Notes under the pieces: model-generated
What the model was told of the DNA's origin: nothing
Database searches by the model: none
What the model saw: only the letters and a program-made list of their open reading frames with translations
NCBI GenBank assembly: GCA_016712625.1
Contig: JADJQQ010000004.1
Location: 62,001 to 126,000, forward strand
Length of the DNA: 64,000 nt
Reading direction: 5' to 3'
Source of the DNA: Candidatus Competibacteraceae bacterium
GTDB lineage: Bacteria > Pseudomonadota > Gammaproteobacteria > Competibacterales > Competibacteraceae
In this document: positions 8,338 to 18,809 of the stretch, piece by piece
Layout: the number at the start of each line of letters is the position of its first letter
Numbering within the stretch: the first letter of the stretch is position 1
Made by a program: the position numbers and the translations under genes

Positions 8338-10397
8338 ATGTCCAACCCTCCCTCCAACCTCGCCTCGGTGCGAAATATCGGCATCGCCGCGCATGTGGAC
8401 GCCGGTAAAACCACCCTGACCGAACGCATGCTCTACTACGCGGGTGCTTCCCACAAAATCGGCGAGGTGCACGAAGGCGCCGCGCATATGGATTACATGG
8501 TGGAGGAGCAAGAGCACGGTATTACCATTACCGCCGCGGTCACCAGATTGCCTTGGCGCGACCACCTGATCCAGCTGATCGACACCCCTGGCCACGTCGA
8601 TTTCACGATTGAGGTGGAGCGCTCGATGCGGGTGCTGGACGGTTGCGTGATCGTATTGGACGGAGTGCGCGGGGTGGAGCCGCAAACGGAAACCGTGTGG
8701 CGACAGCGTACCCGATTCCAGCTGCCAGCTTTGTTTTTCATCAATAAGTTGGATCGGCCGGGCGCTGATTTCGGACGCGCCCTGACCACCATTCGCCAGC
8801 GCCTCGCTATCGAGCCGGTGGCGGTGACTGTCCCTCTCTCCGACTACGATGGCACGATTGTCCATCTCATCGATAAAACCCGGCTTCGGTTTAGCGGCGA
8901 GCGGGGTGAGCGAGTTGAAACCACGCCGTGTGATGAGGCTATTTGGGCGAGGTTACGCCCTTGGCGGGAAAGTTTATTGCTGGCGGCGGCGGAGATGGAC
9001 GATGTGCTAGCCGAACAGGTACTGTCCGACGCAGAGCCCGAAGCGGCGGCGGTTTGGGCGGCTTTGCGGCGAGCGACGCTGGCCGGTAACGTTTGTCCTT
9101 GTTTTGCCGGTAGCGCCCTGCGCAATCAAGGCGTCCAACCCCTGTTGGACGGCGTGATTCGATTGTTGCCATCGCCGGCCGAGCGGCCGTCGAGCCTGGC
9201 CCATCGGCCCGACGGCGGTGAGGAACTGGTGGTGATGGACGCCGCTGGGCCGCTGGCGGCGCTGGCGTTTAAAGTGCAGATGTGGGAAGGTCGCCGTCAT
9301 GTGTTCGCGCGCTTGTATCGGGGCGTTTTGCGGCCGGGCGACGAAATCGTCATTCCCGCGCCGAATGGAACCTTGCGCCACGAACGAGTGGCCCGCTTGT
9401 TCGAGGTGGACGCCAATCATAAAACTCGGCTGGATACGGCGGTAGCCGGTCAAATTGTCTTGCTGGCCGGCCTGCGCTGGGCGACGACCGGCGACACCTT
9501 ATGCGCGCCGACACACCCCCTCTGGCTGGAGCGGATTGAAACCCGCGAGCCGGTGTTGGGACTGGCCATTGAACCACAATCCAACAGCGACGAAGCCAAG
9601 CTGGTGGAGGCGCTGGATAAGTTGCAACAGGAAGATCCGACGCTGCGGGTGGAGGAGGATCGGGAAACCGGCCAGCGTGTGCTGCGCGGCATGGGGAATT
9701 GCATTTGCAGATCGCCAGCGAGCGGCTGCGGCGGGAATTTGGCGTTGGGATTCGGGTTGGCGATCCCGATGTGGTGCTGCGTGAAACCATAGAGCGGGGG
9801 GCGATGGTGGAGAGTCTGTTCCACCGGCAAATCGATCAGCCCGACGGCAAGAGGCTAGAGATGAAAGCGTGGGCGCGGGTGGCCGTAAAACCGCTCGTCC
9901 GGGGCGCGGGCGCGACGGTGTACGCCGAGCCGCTGGCGCGGCCGGAGGGTTTAGCGTTGAATCTGGCGCAACGAGACGCGGTGGCTAGCGGCGCGGCGGA
10001 TGTGCTGGATAGCGGCCCGATGACGGGTTCGCCATTACAAGATTTGGCTGTCGAAGTGGTGGAGGTGGAACTGTTCGGCGGCTTGTCCAGTCCACAAGCG
10101 CTACGGATCGCGGTGGCGGATGCCGCCCGCAAGGCGATCGTGCAAGCCGGAAGTTTGACGCTGCGGCCAATCATGACGACCGAGGTGGTGGCGCCAGATA
10201 GCGATGTCGGCGTGGTCATGGGCGATTTGCAGGCGCGACGGGCAATAATCCGAGATACGACGACCTTGGGCGAAATGACTACAATTCATTGTGATTGCGC
10301 GTTGGATCGATTGTTGGGTTACATCACCGACCTGCGCGGCATGACGCGCGGCCGCGGCCAGTTCACCATGAGCTTTAACCGGTTTGATGTGGCTTAA
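8338..10397 (+). CDS. Elongation factor G-like translational GTPase (one indel)
   Basis: About 686 residues after correction. G1 is AHVDAGKTT, G3 is DTPGHVDF, G4 is NKLD; the switch I region EQEHGITITAA is present. Domain II (LYRGVLRPGDEIVIP) and the domain III-V region with GQRVLRGMGELHLQIASERL follow. The frame breaks at a G4 run (9693-9696); one added G restores GMGELHLQ exactly. Sequence details (LPWRDHLIQLIDTPGHV) differ from canonical FusA and suggest an EF-G paralogue rather than the str-operon copy. No rpsL or rpsG is nearby. Its role could be translocation or ribosome recycling. Confidence 0.8.
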
Positions 10398-10445
10398 CCA
10401 GCGCGATGTTCTCGTTGCTTTGCTAGCGTTGCTTGCTTGGCCGTC

Positions 10446-11033
10446 ATGACGCCTATTTCCTTGATCGCCGGTGTGGACGAAGTGGGACGCGGCCCCTTGG
10501 CCGGTCCGGTCGTGGCCGCCGCGGTTATCCTCGATCCGGCCCAGCCCATTGTCGGGTTGGCCGATTCCAAAAAGCTCAGCGCCGCCCGGCGCGAACGATT
10601 GGCCACTGAAATCCGGACCAAGGCGCTGGCATGGGCGCTGGGTCGGGCCGAGGTCTCTGAAATTGATCGGTTCAATATTCTGCAAGCCTCATTGTTGGCA
10701 ATGCGGCGAGCGGTTAGCGCTTTGCCCGTTGTACCCGCCAAGGTATTGGTGGACGGTAACCGTTGCCCTCGGCTGGCTTGTCCGTGTGAGGCTATCGTCA
10801 AGGGCGATGCCACCGTACCCGCCATCAGCGCGGCTTCGATTCTGGCGAAGGTGGTCCGGGATGCGGAGTTATGCCAGCTGCACCAGCGTTATCCACACTA
10901 CGATTTCGGTCGCCATAAGGGTTATCCCACGGCCCTGCATCTGGAAGCCTTGCGCCGCCACGGCCCTTGCCCCGAACATCGCCGCTCCTTCGCGCCGGTC
11001 GCCGCCCTGCGGCAAGTTGTGATCGAGATCTGA
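10446..11033 (+). CDS. rnhB: Ribonuclease HII
   Basis: 196 residues. It has the type 2 RNase H signature GVDEVGRGPLAGPVVAAAV with the catalytic Asp-Glu pair, then LADSKKLSAARRE, a third acidic residue in KVLVDGN, and AISAASILAKVVRD followed by YPHYDFGRHKGYPT. The enzyme nicks RNA in RNA-DNA hybrids and starts removal of misincorporated ribonucleotides. It overlaps or abuts dnaE (2-nt gap), a widespread pairing in Gammaproteobacteria. ATG 10446 is preferred over TTG 10437. Confidence 0.93.
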   Translation: MTPISLIAGVDEVGRGPLAGPVVAAAVILDPAQPIVGLADSKKLSAARRERLATEIRTKALAWALGRAEVSEIDRFNILQASLLAMRRAVSALPVVPAKVLVDGNRCPRLACPCEAIVKGDATVPAISAASILAKVVRDAELCQLHQRYPHYDFGRHKGYPTALHLEALRRHGPCPEHRRSFAPVAALRQVVIEI

Positions 11034-11035
11034 TC

Positions 11036-14000
11036 GTGGCCGTCTCTTTCGTGCATTTGCGCCTGCATACCGAATATTCGCTGGTTGATGGACTGATCCG
11101 GATCAAGGCGCTGGTCAAGCAGACAGTCGCCGACGGTATGCCAGCGGTGGCGGTGACGGATGTGTGCAACCTGTTCGCCCTGATCAAGTTTTACAAGGCG
11201 GCGCTTGGGGCCGGCCTCAAGCCGATCATCGGGGTGGAAGCGTGGGTGCGGCGCGGTGAGGAGCCGGCGCGCCTCGTGTTGCTATGTCAAAACTTGAGTG
11301 GCTATCGCAACCTCACCCGCTTGGTCAGCCGCAGCTTTCTGGAAGGCCAACAGCGCGGATTGCCAATCATCGATCACGGCTGGCTGACCGGCCATACCGA
11401 CGGGTTGATCGCGCTGTCGGGCGGACGGGAGGGCGAATTGGGGCAGGCCCTGCTTAATGCCCAGCCCGATCAGGCCAAAGCGTGGCTAACGGATTGGCGC
11501 GCGCTATTTCCGAATCGGTTTTATCTCGAAGTGCAGCGCACTGGCCGACCGGGGGAGGAGGCGTATCTGGATGCGGCGGTCGAGCTGGCGGCGGCGGCCG
11601 GAATTCCGATTGTGGCGACCAACGAGGTGTGTTTTCTCCAGCGCGGCGATTTTGAGGCGCACGAGGCGCGGGTGTGCATTCACGACGGCATGATTCTGAA
11701 CGATCCGCGTCGGCCGCGTCGCTATAGCGAACAACAGTATTTACGGACGCCGGCCGAAATGATGGAACTGTTCGCTGATTTGCCGGAAGCGTTGGCTAAT
11801 AGCGTCGAGATCGCCCGTCGCTGTAATGTGCGCCTGGAACTGGGCAAGAACGTGTTGCCGGATTTTCCGGTGCCGGGCGGGATGGATGCCAACTCGTATT
11901 TCGCGGTTCAATCCCGCGCCGGGCTGGAGCATCGGTTGCGACGGCTGTTCGATCCCGACGCGCCCGATTTCGCCGAACGCCGCCGGCTCTATGACGAGCG
12001 TTTGGCGGAAGAGCTCGGCGTTATCGTGCAGATGGGCTTTCCCGGCTATTTCCTGATCGTCGCCGACTTCATTCGATGGGCGCGCGAACACGGGGTGCCA
12101 GTCGGGCCGGGGCGCGGCTCCGGCGCCGGTTCGCTGGTGGCCTACGCGCTCGGCATCACCGACTTGGACCCGCTGGCTTACGATCTGCTGTTCGAGCGCT
12201 TTCTCAATCCCGAGCGAGTGTCGATGCCGGATTTCGACATCGATTTTTGCATGGAAGGCCGCGACCGGGTGATCGAATACGTCGCCGAGCGTTACGGCCG
12301 CGACCGGGTTTCGCAGATTGCCACCCACGGCAGCATGGCGGCCAAGGCGGTGGTGCGCGATGTTGGGCGGGTATTGGGCCATCCTTATGGCTTTGTGGAT
12401 CGCATCGCCAAACTGATTCCCTTTGAAATCGGTATCACATTGGATAAGGCCATCGAGCAGGAAGCTGAGTTGCGGCGACTGTATGAAGGCGACGAGGAAG
12501 TGCGCGCTCTGATTGATCTGGCGCGCAAGCTGGAAGGGCTGGCGCGTAACGTCGGCAAGCATGCGGGCGGGGTCGTGATCGCGCCATCCACGCTGACCGA
12601 TTTTTCGCCGCTGTATTGCGAACAAGGCGATCAGAGTATCGTCACCCAATTCGACAAGGATGACGTGGAAGCGGCGGGGCTGGTCAAATTCGATTTTTTG
12701 GGCCTGCGAACGCTGACCATCATCAATTGGACGGTGCAGATCATCAACCAGCAACGCCTGGCCACGGGCGAGGCGCCACTGGATATTGGCGCCATCCCGT
12801 TAGATGATGCGGAAACCTTCACTCTGCTGAAATCCCACCAGACCACGGCGGTCTTCCAGCTCGAATCCAGCGGCATGAAGGATTTGATTCGCCGCTTACA
12901 ACCGGACTGCTTTGAAGACATCGTGGCGCTGGTGGCCTTGTTTCGGCCGGGGCCACTGCAATCGGGCATGGTGGACGATTTCATCGACCGCAAGCAGGGT
13001 CGCGCTCGCATCGAATATCCGCATCCCGCCTTGGCCAATGTGCTCAAACCCACCTATGGCGTCATTCTCTATCAGGAACAGGTGATGCAGATTGCCCAAG
13101 TCTTGGCTGGCTACACCTTGGGCGGCGCTGATCTACTGCGACGGGCGATGGGCAAGAAAAAAAGCGGAGGAGATGGCCAAGCAGCGTGAGATCTTCGTCA
13201 AGGGGGCGACCGAGCGCCAAGTTGGAGCCGAAGTAGCCTCTTATATTTTTGATTTGATGGAGAAATTTGCTGGATACGGCTTCAATAAGTCCCACTCCGC
13301 CGCCTATGCATTGGTTTCTTATCAGACGGCCTGGTTAAAGGCGCATCATCCGGCGGCCTTTATGGCGGCTGTGCTGTCATCGGATATGGATAAAACCGAC
13401 AAGGTAGTCGTGTTCATCGAAGAGTGCCGTCGAATGAACATCATGCTAGCGCCACCCGATATCAATGTATCTGAATACCGGTTCACGGTCGGCGCTCTCA
13501 GCGAAATCCGCTATGGTTTAGGAGCGATTAAGGGGCTTGGCGAAGCTGCTATCGAAAGTTTGATCGAAGAACGGCGGCGGGGTGGGCTGTATGGTGATTT
13601 GTTCGATCTGTGCCAGCGAATGGAATCCCGCAAGCTCAACCGCCGTGTGTTGGAAGGCTTGATCCGGTCCGGAGCTTTAGATGCCCTTGGCTCCAATCGA
13701 GCGACCTTGGCGGCGCGGTTGCCGGCGGCGTTGCAACACGCCGAACAGCTGTCTCGCAACGATGCCGCCGGCCAGAACGATCTTTTTGGATTAGCCGCCG
13801 CCGAGAGCATACCGGCCCATCCCTTGCCGATGACCGAAGTGGCGGAGTGGAGCGAAGAGGAACGGCTGCGTGGCGAAAAAGACACGCTCGGCGTGTACTT
13901 GACTGGGCATCCCTTTAATCGGGTGGCCGAAGAATTTGCATCGCTCCATACGATTCGCTTGCGCGATCTCGTTGAAAGTAGTGGCCTGCGTCGGAATAAC

Positions 14001-14531
14001 GACCACTCGCTGATGGCTGCCGGCTTAGTGGTCAGCCTGCGTACCCGTAATGCCAACCGTGGTGGCCGAATCGCCTTTATAACGTTGGATGACGGTCGAG
14101 GTCGGCTGGAGGTTCGAATTTTTCCCGAAGTCTACGAGCGGCACCGTCAACTGATCGCCGAGGATGCCATTCTGGTGGTGCAAGGCACGCTGGGTTGGGA
14201 TGAATTCAATCAGACGACGCGCCTCAACGTTGAGCGGGTATTGGATTTGGATGGCGTGCGAGCTGAGTATGCTCGTCAACTGCTGATAAAGCTTGATTTG
14301 CAACAGTGCGAGATCGGCGTATTAACGCCACTGGCCCGTATTCTGGCGAAGCACCGCGGCGACGGCCGGTGCGTGGTTCTCGTGGATTATGTGGGTGCGG
14401 GGGCGCGAGTGGAATTTAAGTGTGGCTCAAATTGGCAAGTCAAGCCGAGCGAAGCTTTGCTTAAGCAATTGCGCGAGCTGCTGTTTGGCGTAGAGAAGGT
14501 GCGACTACGCTACGGTATAAGTGATATTTAA
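11036..14531 (+). CDS. dnaE: DNA polymerase III alpha subunit (one indel)
   Basis: About 1164 residues, the normal DnaE length. The PHP domain starts at once (FVHLRLHTEYSLVDGLIRIK). The palm carries PDFDIDFCMEGRDRVIEYV with the catalytic aspartates, and later VKFDFLGLRTLTII holds the third. Helix-hairpin-helix and OB regions follow. The frame breaks at an A7 run (13157-13163) between GKKK and AEEMAKQREIFVKGA; removing one A restores a typical join. GTG 11036, 2 nt after rnhB, is the start. It is the replicative chain-elongating subunit, so the break must be a sequencing error. Confidence 0.93.
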
Positions 14532-14994
14532 AAGTATGGAGCAAACCTTTTTGGCTTAGGGGCGCTCTCGGTTGCCAGAAAAGCAAAATGGGTAGCAATA
14601 ATAGTGAGCAAGCTTGATTGAGGGGGCTGTTTGTTGTGGCGTCTTAATATTGCTTATTCTTTTCTTTATAAGAACTTATGATGATAAGCATCAAGCAGGT
14701 TGTTTGATCGGCACAGTGATGATGCATCATAATGCATCATATGATACATAAATGATATAATTAAAACAAGCGATCACTTGTCGAAAACGGTAAGTGTAAA
14801 TTTAATAAGTCAAATGTTGATTTTTTAAATTGGTTATATTGATGAAATGATCTACTAGAGAGATGGATTTTTGCGGCTTTAAAGTGAATTTTTGCTGCAC
14901 TAAGATATTGTAAAATTCGTATGTTCGTCTATAATAATGATATTGTAACAAGAATTATATATTGGTTATGTTTGGTTTTTGAGGAGAATTCACG
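14532..14994. other. AT-rich intergenic region with ATGCATCATA direct repeat
   Basis: 463 bp without a credible gene. At 14719-14750 the decamer ATGCATCATA appears twice in tandem (14722-14731 and 14732-14741), then a diverged TGATACATA. The unit contains the palindrome ATGATGCATCAT. Clustered palindromic repeats of this type suggest an operator or promoter region for the signalling cluster that starts at 14995. That role is inferred. Composition shifts clearly to AT here and stays so to about 18.8 kb. Confidence 0.5.
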
Positions 14995-15764
14995 ATGCTG
15001 TTGGTGGCCTCGTTATTTTGGATAAGTGTTTCTATAGTATTGATCCTTATGCCTTTATTTGGAATTGATCAAAAAGATTGTCGGGGTTATTCGATCATTA
15101 TCCAAATTATTTCGGCCATGATGGCGGCTTTATTTGTTTCGGCACGGCTGGTTATTTTTCTAGTTCGCATAATCTAAGAAAAGTATGGCGTTTATTGGGA
15201 ATGGGGGTATTGGCTTGGGGAATAGGGGCCGTTCTCTATTCAACCTACCCCCTCTTTAATGGCGGACAGGAAACCCCTTATCCCTGGTATTCTGATATTG
15301 GGTATCTGTTGTTGTATCCCCCCATGCTAATGGGTTTTATAATTCTTAAGCAACATTTTAAAGGTAAAATTCCTCTGTATGGAGTGATCGTGGCCGTTAT
15401 TGTTTTTTTGGCGGCATTTATAATTGCCATCGCTTTGAATGTCGATAAATTGAGTCAAGCTTCTACAATTACCACCTATCTTGTCACCTTGATCTATATG
15501 TTTTTTGATCCAATGTTATTAGGAGCAACAGCGCTGATTGTGTCAATATTAGGCGCTAATGCCGAGGCGCGCCCCTGGTGGGTTGTATCGGTTGGTATCT
15601 TATTGCTTTATTTAGGTAATTTGATCTACACCTATCTCGTGCTTATTGAGGTTTATGTTTCTGGTCATTTTGTGGATATCGCCTGGGTTTTAGGATTTGG
15701 TTTTTTTGGAATCGCTGCATTAGTAGCGCGCGGAACTGCGAAAACAAAAGATATTATGCATTAA
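14995..15764 (+). CDS. Multi-spanning sensor-like membrane protein (one indel)
   Basis: ATG 14995 follows GAGGAG. The first frame gives two helices (SLFWISVSIVLILMPLF and a second around IIIQIISAMMAALFV) and stops at 15177. The next frame continues with WRLLGMGVLAWGIGAVLYST and four or more further helices to 15764. Adding a T to the T5 run (15155-15159) joins them as VIFSSSHNLRKVWRLL. The result is about 256 residues and seven to eight helices. The layout with PWYSDIGYLLLYPPMLMGF resembles membrane sensory modules that usually sit in front of kinase or GGDEF domains, but here it stands alone. It leads the Pil-Chp-like cluster. Confidence 0.55.
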
Positions 15765-15819
15765 TTTGTTTTCAACCATGGATCCAATTGCTTTGACATT
15801 CTCATTAGGTGGGGAATAA

Positions 15820-16647
15820 ATGGGAAAAAAAACCTATCAAGTCACTATGATTGGCATAGCCGAGTCTGAGCGAAACATTCTACGCAATATTTTTAAGCTG
15901 TCTCAATACCGTAATTATGTCTATGTTATCGCCGTACCTGGTGAACCGACAGATATCGTGATGGTCGATGCCGATGACCCAAAGGCGATGGCTGAGTGGC
16001 GTCAGACTAAGGATGGCGCGGCCCCCTCCAGCGGCACGAGCTTCAGGCCCAAAGCCCCAACAATTATCGTCACTAAAGAACAGCCTCCAGATTCTGTTCT
16101 CCATTATATACGACGCCCATTTGTTGCGACGCGTGTAATTAATGCACTTGATCATTTGGCGCATAAAGAGCTTCAAGGGGATCGGGAACGGATTATTGGA
16201 GTAAATCCACAACCTCAAACAGTTAGAGAACCGCCAAAGTCTGTTATAGAAAATACTACAAAAGCAGAAATAGTTGAGGCTAATGTTTTAACCGCTTTAA
16301 TCGTTGATGATAGTGCGCCAGTCAGAAAGCAAATTGAGCTGGAATTAAAGATGTTTGGCATTCAAGTCGACGCCGCTGAGACTGGTGAACAAGCTATCGA
16401 TTATATTAATAAGCGTCGCTACAATCTAATTTTTTTAGATGTGGTATTGCCGGGTATGGATGGTTATCAGATTTGCAGGCTCTTTAAAAAAGATAAAATG
16501 CGAAAAAAGATCCCAGTAATTATGTTAACCAGTAAATCTTCTCCATTTGACCGGGTAAAAGGAGCTTTAGCTGGATGTGATACTTATTTGACCAAGCCAG
16601 TGAAGCAGGAAACATTCCAGAAGACTGTGAAAAAATATTTGAAGTGA
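15820..16647 (+). CDS. PilG-like response regulator with extra N-terminal domain
   Basis: 275 residues. The C-terminal half (about 155-275) is a full receiver domain: acidic pair IVDDSAPVRK, phospho-acceptor Asp in IFLDVVLPGMDG, Thr/Ser in IMLTSKSS and Lys in TYLTKPVKQ. The N-terminal half has a receiver-like strand pattern (DIVMVDADDPKAMAEW, PTIIVTKEQ, HYIRRPFVATRVINAL) but seems to lack several catalytic positions, so it may be a degenerate receiver or partner-binding domain. The place at the head of the cluster fits PilG, which relays phosphate to the pilus extension machinery. The length is about twice that of classical PilG. Confidence 0.7.
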   Translation: MGKKTYQVTMIGIAESERNILRNIFKLSQYRNYVYVIAVPGEPTDIVMVDADDPKAMAEWRQTKDGAAPSSGTSFRPKAPTIIVTKEQPPDSVLHYIRRPFVATRVINALDHLAHKELQGDRERIIGVNPQPQTVREPPKSVIENTTKAEIVEANVLTALIVDDSAPVRKQIELELKMFGIQVDAAETGEQAIDYINKRRYNLIFLDVVLPGMDGYQICRLFKKDKMRKKIPVIMLTSKSSPFDRVKGALAGCDTYLTKPVKQETFQKTVKKYLK

Positions 16648-16736
16648 TGCTGAGATATTGCAACGATCACACTGGTTTTGCTAAGCCCAAATTAGCTTAT
16701 TAAAAGCTGGCCATGATTCTCTAAAGGAGCAAAAAA

Positions 16737-17102
16737 ATGGTAATTAATAAGATACTTGTTGTCGATGATTCGCCTGCTGATTTGAAGAATATTACTAATA
16801 TTCTGTCGGAAGCAGGCTTTTTGGTGGTTCCCGTCAATAATGGTAAAGAAGCTATCCAGCGGGCAAAAATTGAAAAACCGAGCATAATTTTTATGGATAT
16901 TGTGATGCCGACCATGGATGGTTTCGCCACATGCCGTGCTTTAGCCGGCGATGAAGATACCAAGGATATTCCTGTGATTTTTGTTACGAGTAAAAATCAA
17001 AAAGCTGATCGTCTTTGGGCACAGATGCAGGGCGCCAAGGGGTTCGTCACCAAACCCTATTCCCCTGATGAGATCATCGATCAGCTAAAAGCCTTCCGTT
17101 AA
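16737..17102 (+). CDS. pilH: PilH-like response regulator
   Basis: 121 residues, a stand-alone CheY-type receiver: acidic residues in KILVVDDSPAD, phospho-acceptor Asp in IIFMDIVMPTMDGFATCRAL, Thr in VIFVTSKNQ and Lys in GFVTKPYSPDE. TKDIPVIFVTSK and the final ADRLWAQMQGAKGF are characteristic of PilH. It probably acts as phosphate sink or antagonist to PilG in twitching control. A good AAAGGAGC precedes ATG 16737. Confidence 0.8.
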   Translation: MVINKILVVDDSPADLKNITNILSEAGFLVVPVNNGKEAIQRAKIEKPSIIFMDIVMPTMDGFATCRALAGDEDTKDIPVIFVTSKNQKADRLWAQMQGAKGFVTKPYSPDEIIDQLKAFR

Positions 17103-17162
17103 TTAAGGGGGTTCCCCGGACGATTTCCACCGAATAGATGCTCCGTTAAGCAAAGCTGTACG

Positions 17163-17705
17163 ATGGGTTGGGAAGATATGGTGAAAAATCAGCGTTTGTT
17201 GGCTCCGAGTGCCGCACTCAGCAATTTCAATCCTGAAAAGGGATCGGTTATAGGTCTAAAACCCAGATTTCGGGAAAGGGTGAGATATGGGTTTTATATA
17301 GACAATCTTGGCTTTCTCATTGAAAGATACAATGAGTGAGATCGTTGAACAAGCAATTGTATATCCAATCCCGCAGACACCTCCATGGCTAAAGGGACTG
17401 ATTAATTTGCGTGGTAATTTAGTGCCAGTATTTGATTTAAGATTGTCTCTGAAATTGGGAAGTACTCTCCAAGAAGAAAATTATTTGTTATTACTGGGGG
17501 AAGGTGATGATTCGGTTAGTTTTTTTGTAGAAAATCTACCACAACCCGTAAATACTAACCACAAGCTAACCCATCCGATTCCATTGCCACCCGTATTACG
17601 GGGATACACCTCAGATGTTGTTATAGCACTGATAAGATTATATGGATGGAATTTGATCACCGAGGGTTTTTTCAATCACAAATTGCCTCGGCTATGGTGC
17701 GTTAG
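17163..17705 (+). CDS. PilI-like CheW adaptor (two indels)
   Basis: Three frame segments read in order as one CheW-type protein of about 180 residues: RERVRYGFYIDNLGFLIE, then SEIVEQAIVYPIPQTPPWL with GLINLRGNLVPVFDL, then IWMEFDHRGFFQSQIAS to a stop at 17703. The first join needs loss of one A in the A3 run at 17323-17325; the second needs one base near 17630. NLRGNLVPVFDL is the CheW core strand and the C-terminal EFDHRGFF is usual for PilI-type adaptors. It should couple the receptor to the ChpA kinase. The start is uncertain (ATG 17163 or 17178). Confidence 0.65.
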
Positions 17706-17853
17706 CTTAATGCCTTATTCATTGATTTTATTCGGAGAATGTTGCAGAAAAGTATTGTGATTTCTTATTGTATTATATTAATAATTTGTAATTATTTTTA
17801 TGATTTTCTTATTTATTATTGGTTCTCGATTCCGAAAATTGGATTATACAGTT

Positions 17854-18657
17854 ATGATGATGAAAAAGATTTCAGTTTCATTAGTGTTAGGCACTTTATA
17901 TTGCTTCAGCTGCACAGTTTATTCGGCCGTTTTGGAAGATATCAAGAAGTGGTGTTTTAAAGATTTGCGCGTCTCCAAATTATATGCCGCTTATTATGGT
18001 TGATAAGCAAGACCGGATTATAGGTTTTGATCCCGATGTGGCGTTTTGATGGCAAAAGAATTAAAGGTTGAGCCAAAATTTGTCGTGCTTCCCACGGCGG
18101 CGGACCGGATTCCCGCGTTGCTGGATAACAAATGTGATATCGTTATCAGTGGTTTGACAATTAATGATGAACGCCGTCAAAAGATTGATTTTTCTAATGG
18201 TTATATCGCTGTGGGACAAACCGTCCTATTGCGCAAGGGACTCGCTGATAAAATCAAGTCATATAAAGATTTAAATGATGCGAAGTATAAGGTTGTTTCT
18301 GTGGCTGGTACTTCGTGTGAGGCGGCTGTTAAACAATACATCGCCACAGCATCATATACTCCGTTTAAAGATAGAACAGAGGGTGTAACGGCGGTATTAG
18401 AGGGTAAAGCAGATGCGTTCATTTATGATTCGCCCTATAATGCGGTTATGTTTGGTAAGTATGGTAGTGATAAAATCGCTTTTTTAGATGATCCCTTCAC
18501 CGTCGAATATCTCGGTTGGGGCATAAGAAAAGATAATCCAGAATTTGTTGATTGGCTAAATACATTTTTGAAGAAAATTACCAGCGATGGCACCAAATAT
18601 AAATTATACCAAAAATGGTTTAAAAATATTGACTGGTTAAAGGATATCAAGCAGTAA
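17854..18657 (+). CDS. Family 3 periplasmic solute-binding protein (two indels)
   Basis: After correction about 267 residues. A signal peptide (MKKISVSLVLGTLYCFSC) leads into DIKKGVLKICASPNYMPLIM, IGFDPDVG, then FVVLPTAADRIPALLDNKCD, IVISGLTINDERRQKIDFSNGY and VAGTSCEAAVKQY: the hallmark layout of family 3 (amino acid type) binding proteins. Indels lie near 17950 and in the GG at 18041-18043. No ABC permease or ATPase is adjacent. It sits between the PilI-like adaptor and PilJ, so it may hand a bound ligand to a membrane receptor rather than to a transporter. The start may be any of three ATGs at 17854-17860. Confidence 0.7.
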
Positions 18658-18809
18658 TGATTAGCTTGGCAAAGATTCTTGCGATAAGTAAAAGTGGACG
18701 AATAAATTGTAAAGATTTTTAATGATCTTTAATTTATTTATCCAGCTTATCTAGTGATGTTTTTGAATTAATCTTCTAATTTTGGCCTAAACATAGGTGA
18801 AAGGCGGCT

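Noticed and set aside
13157..13163. Programmed frameshift in dnaE at an A-rich slippery run
   Set aside because: The A7 followed by G looks slippery, but the same kind of break appears in many other genes here. One removed A gives a perfect join, so an error is simpler.
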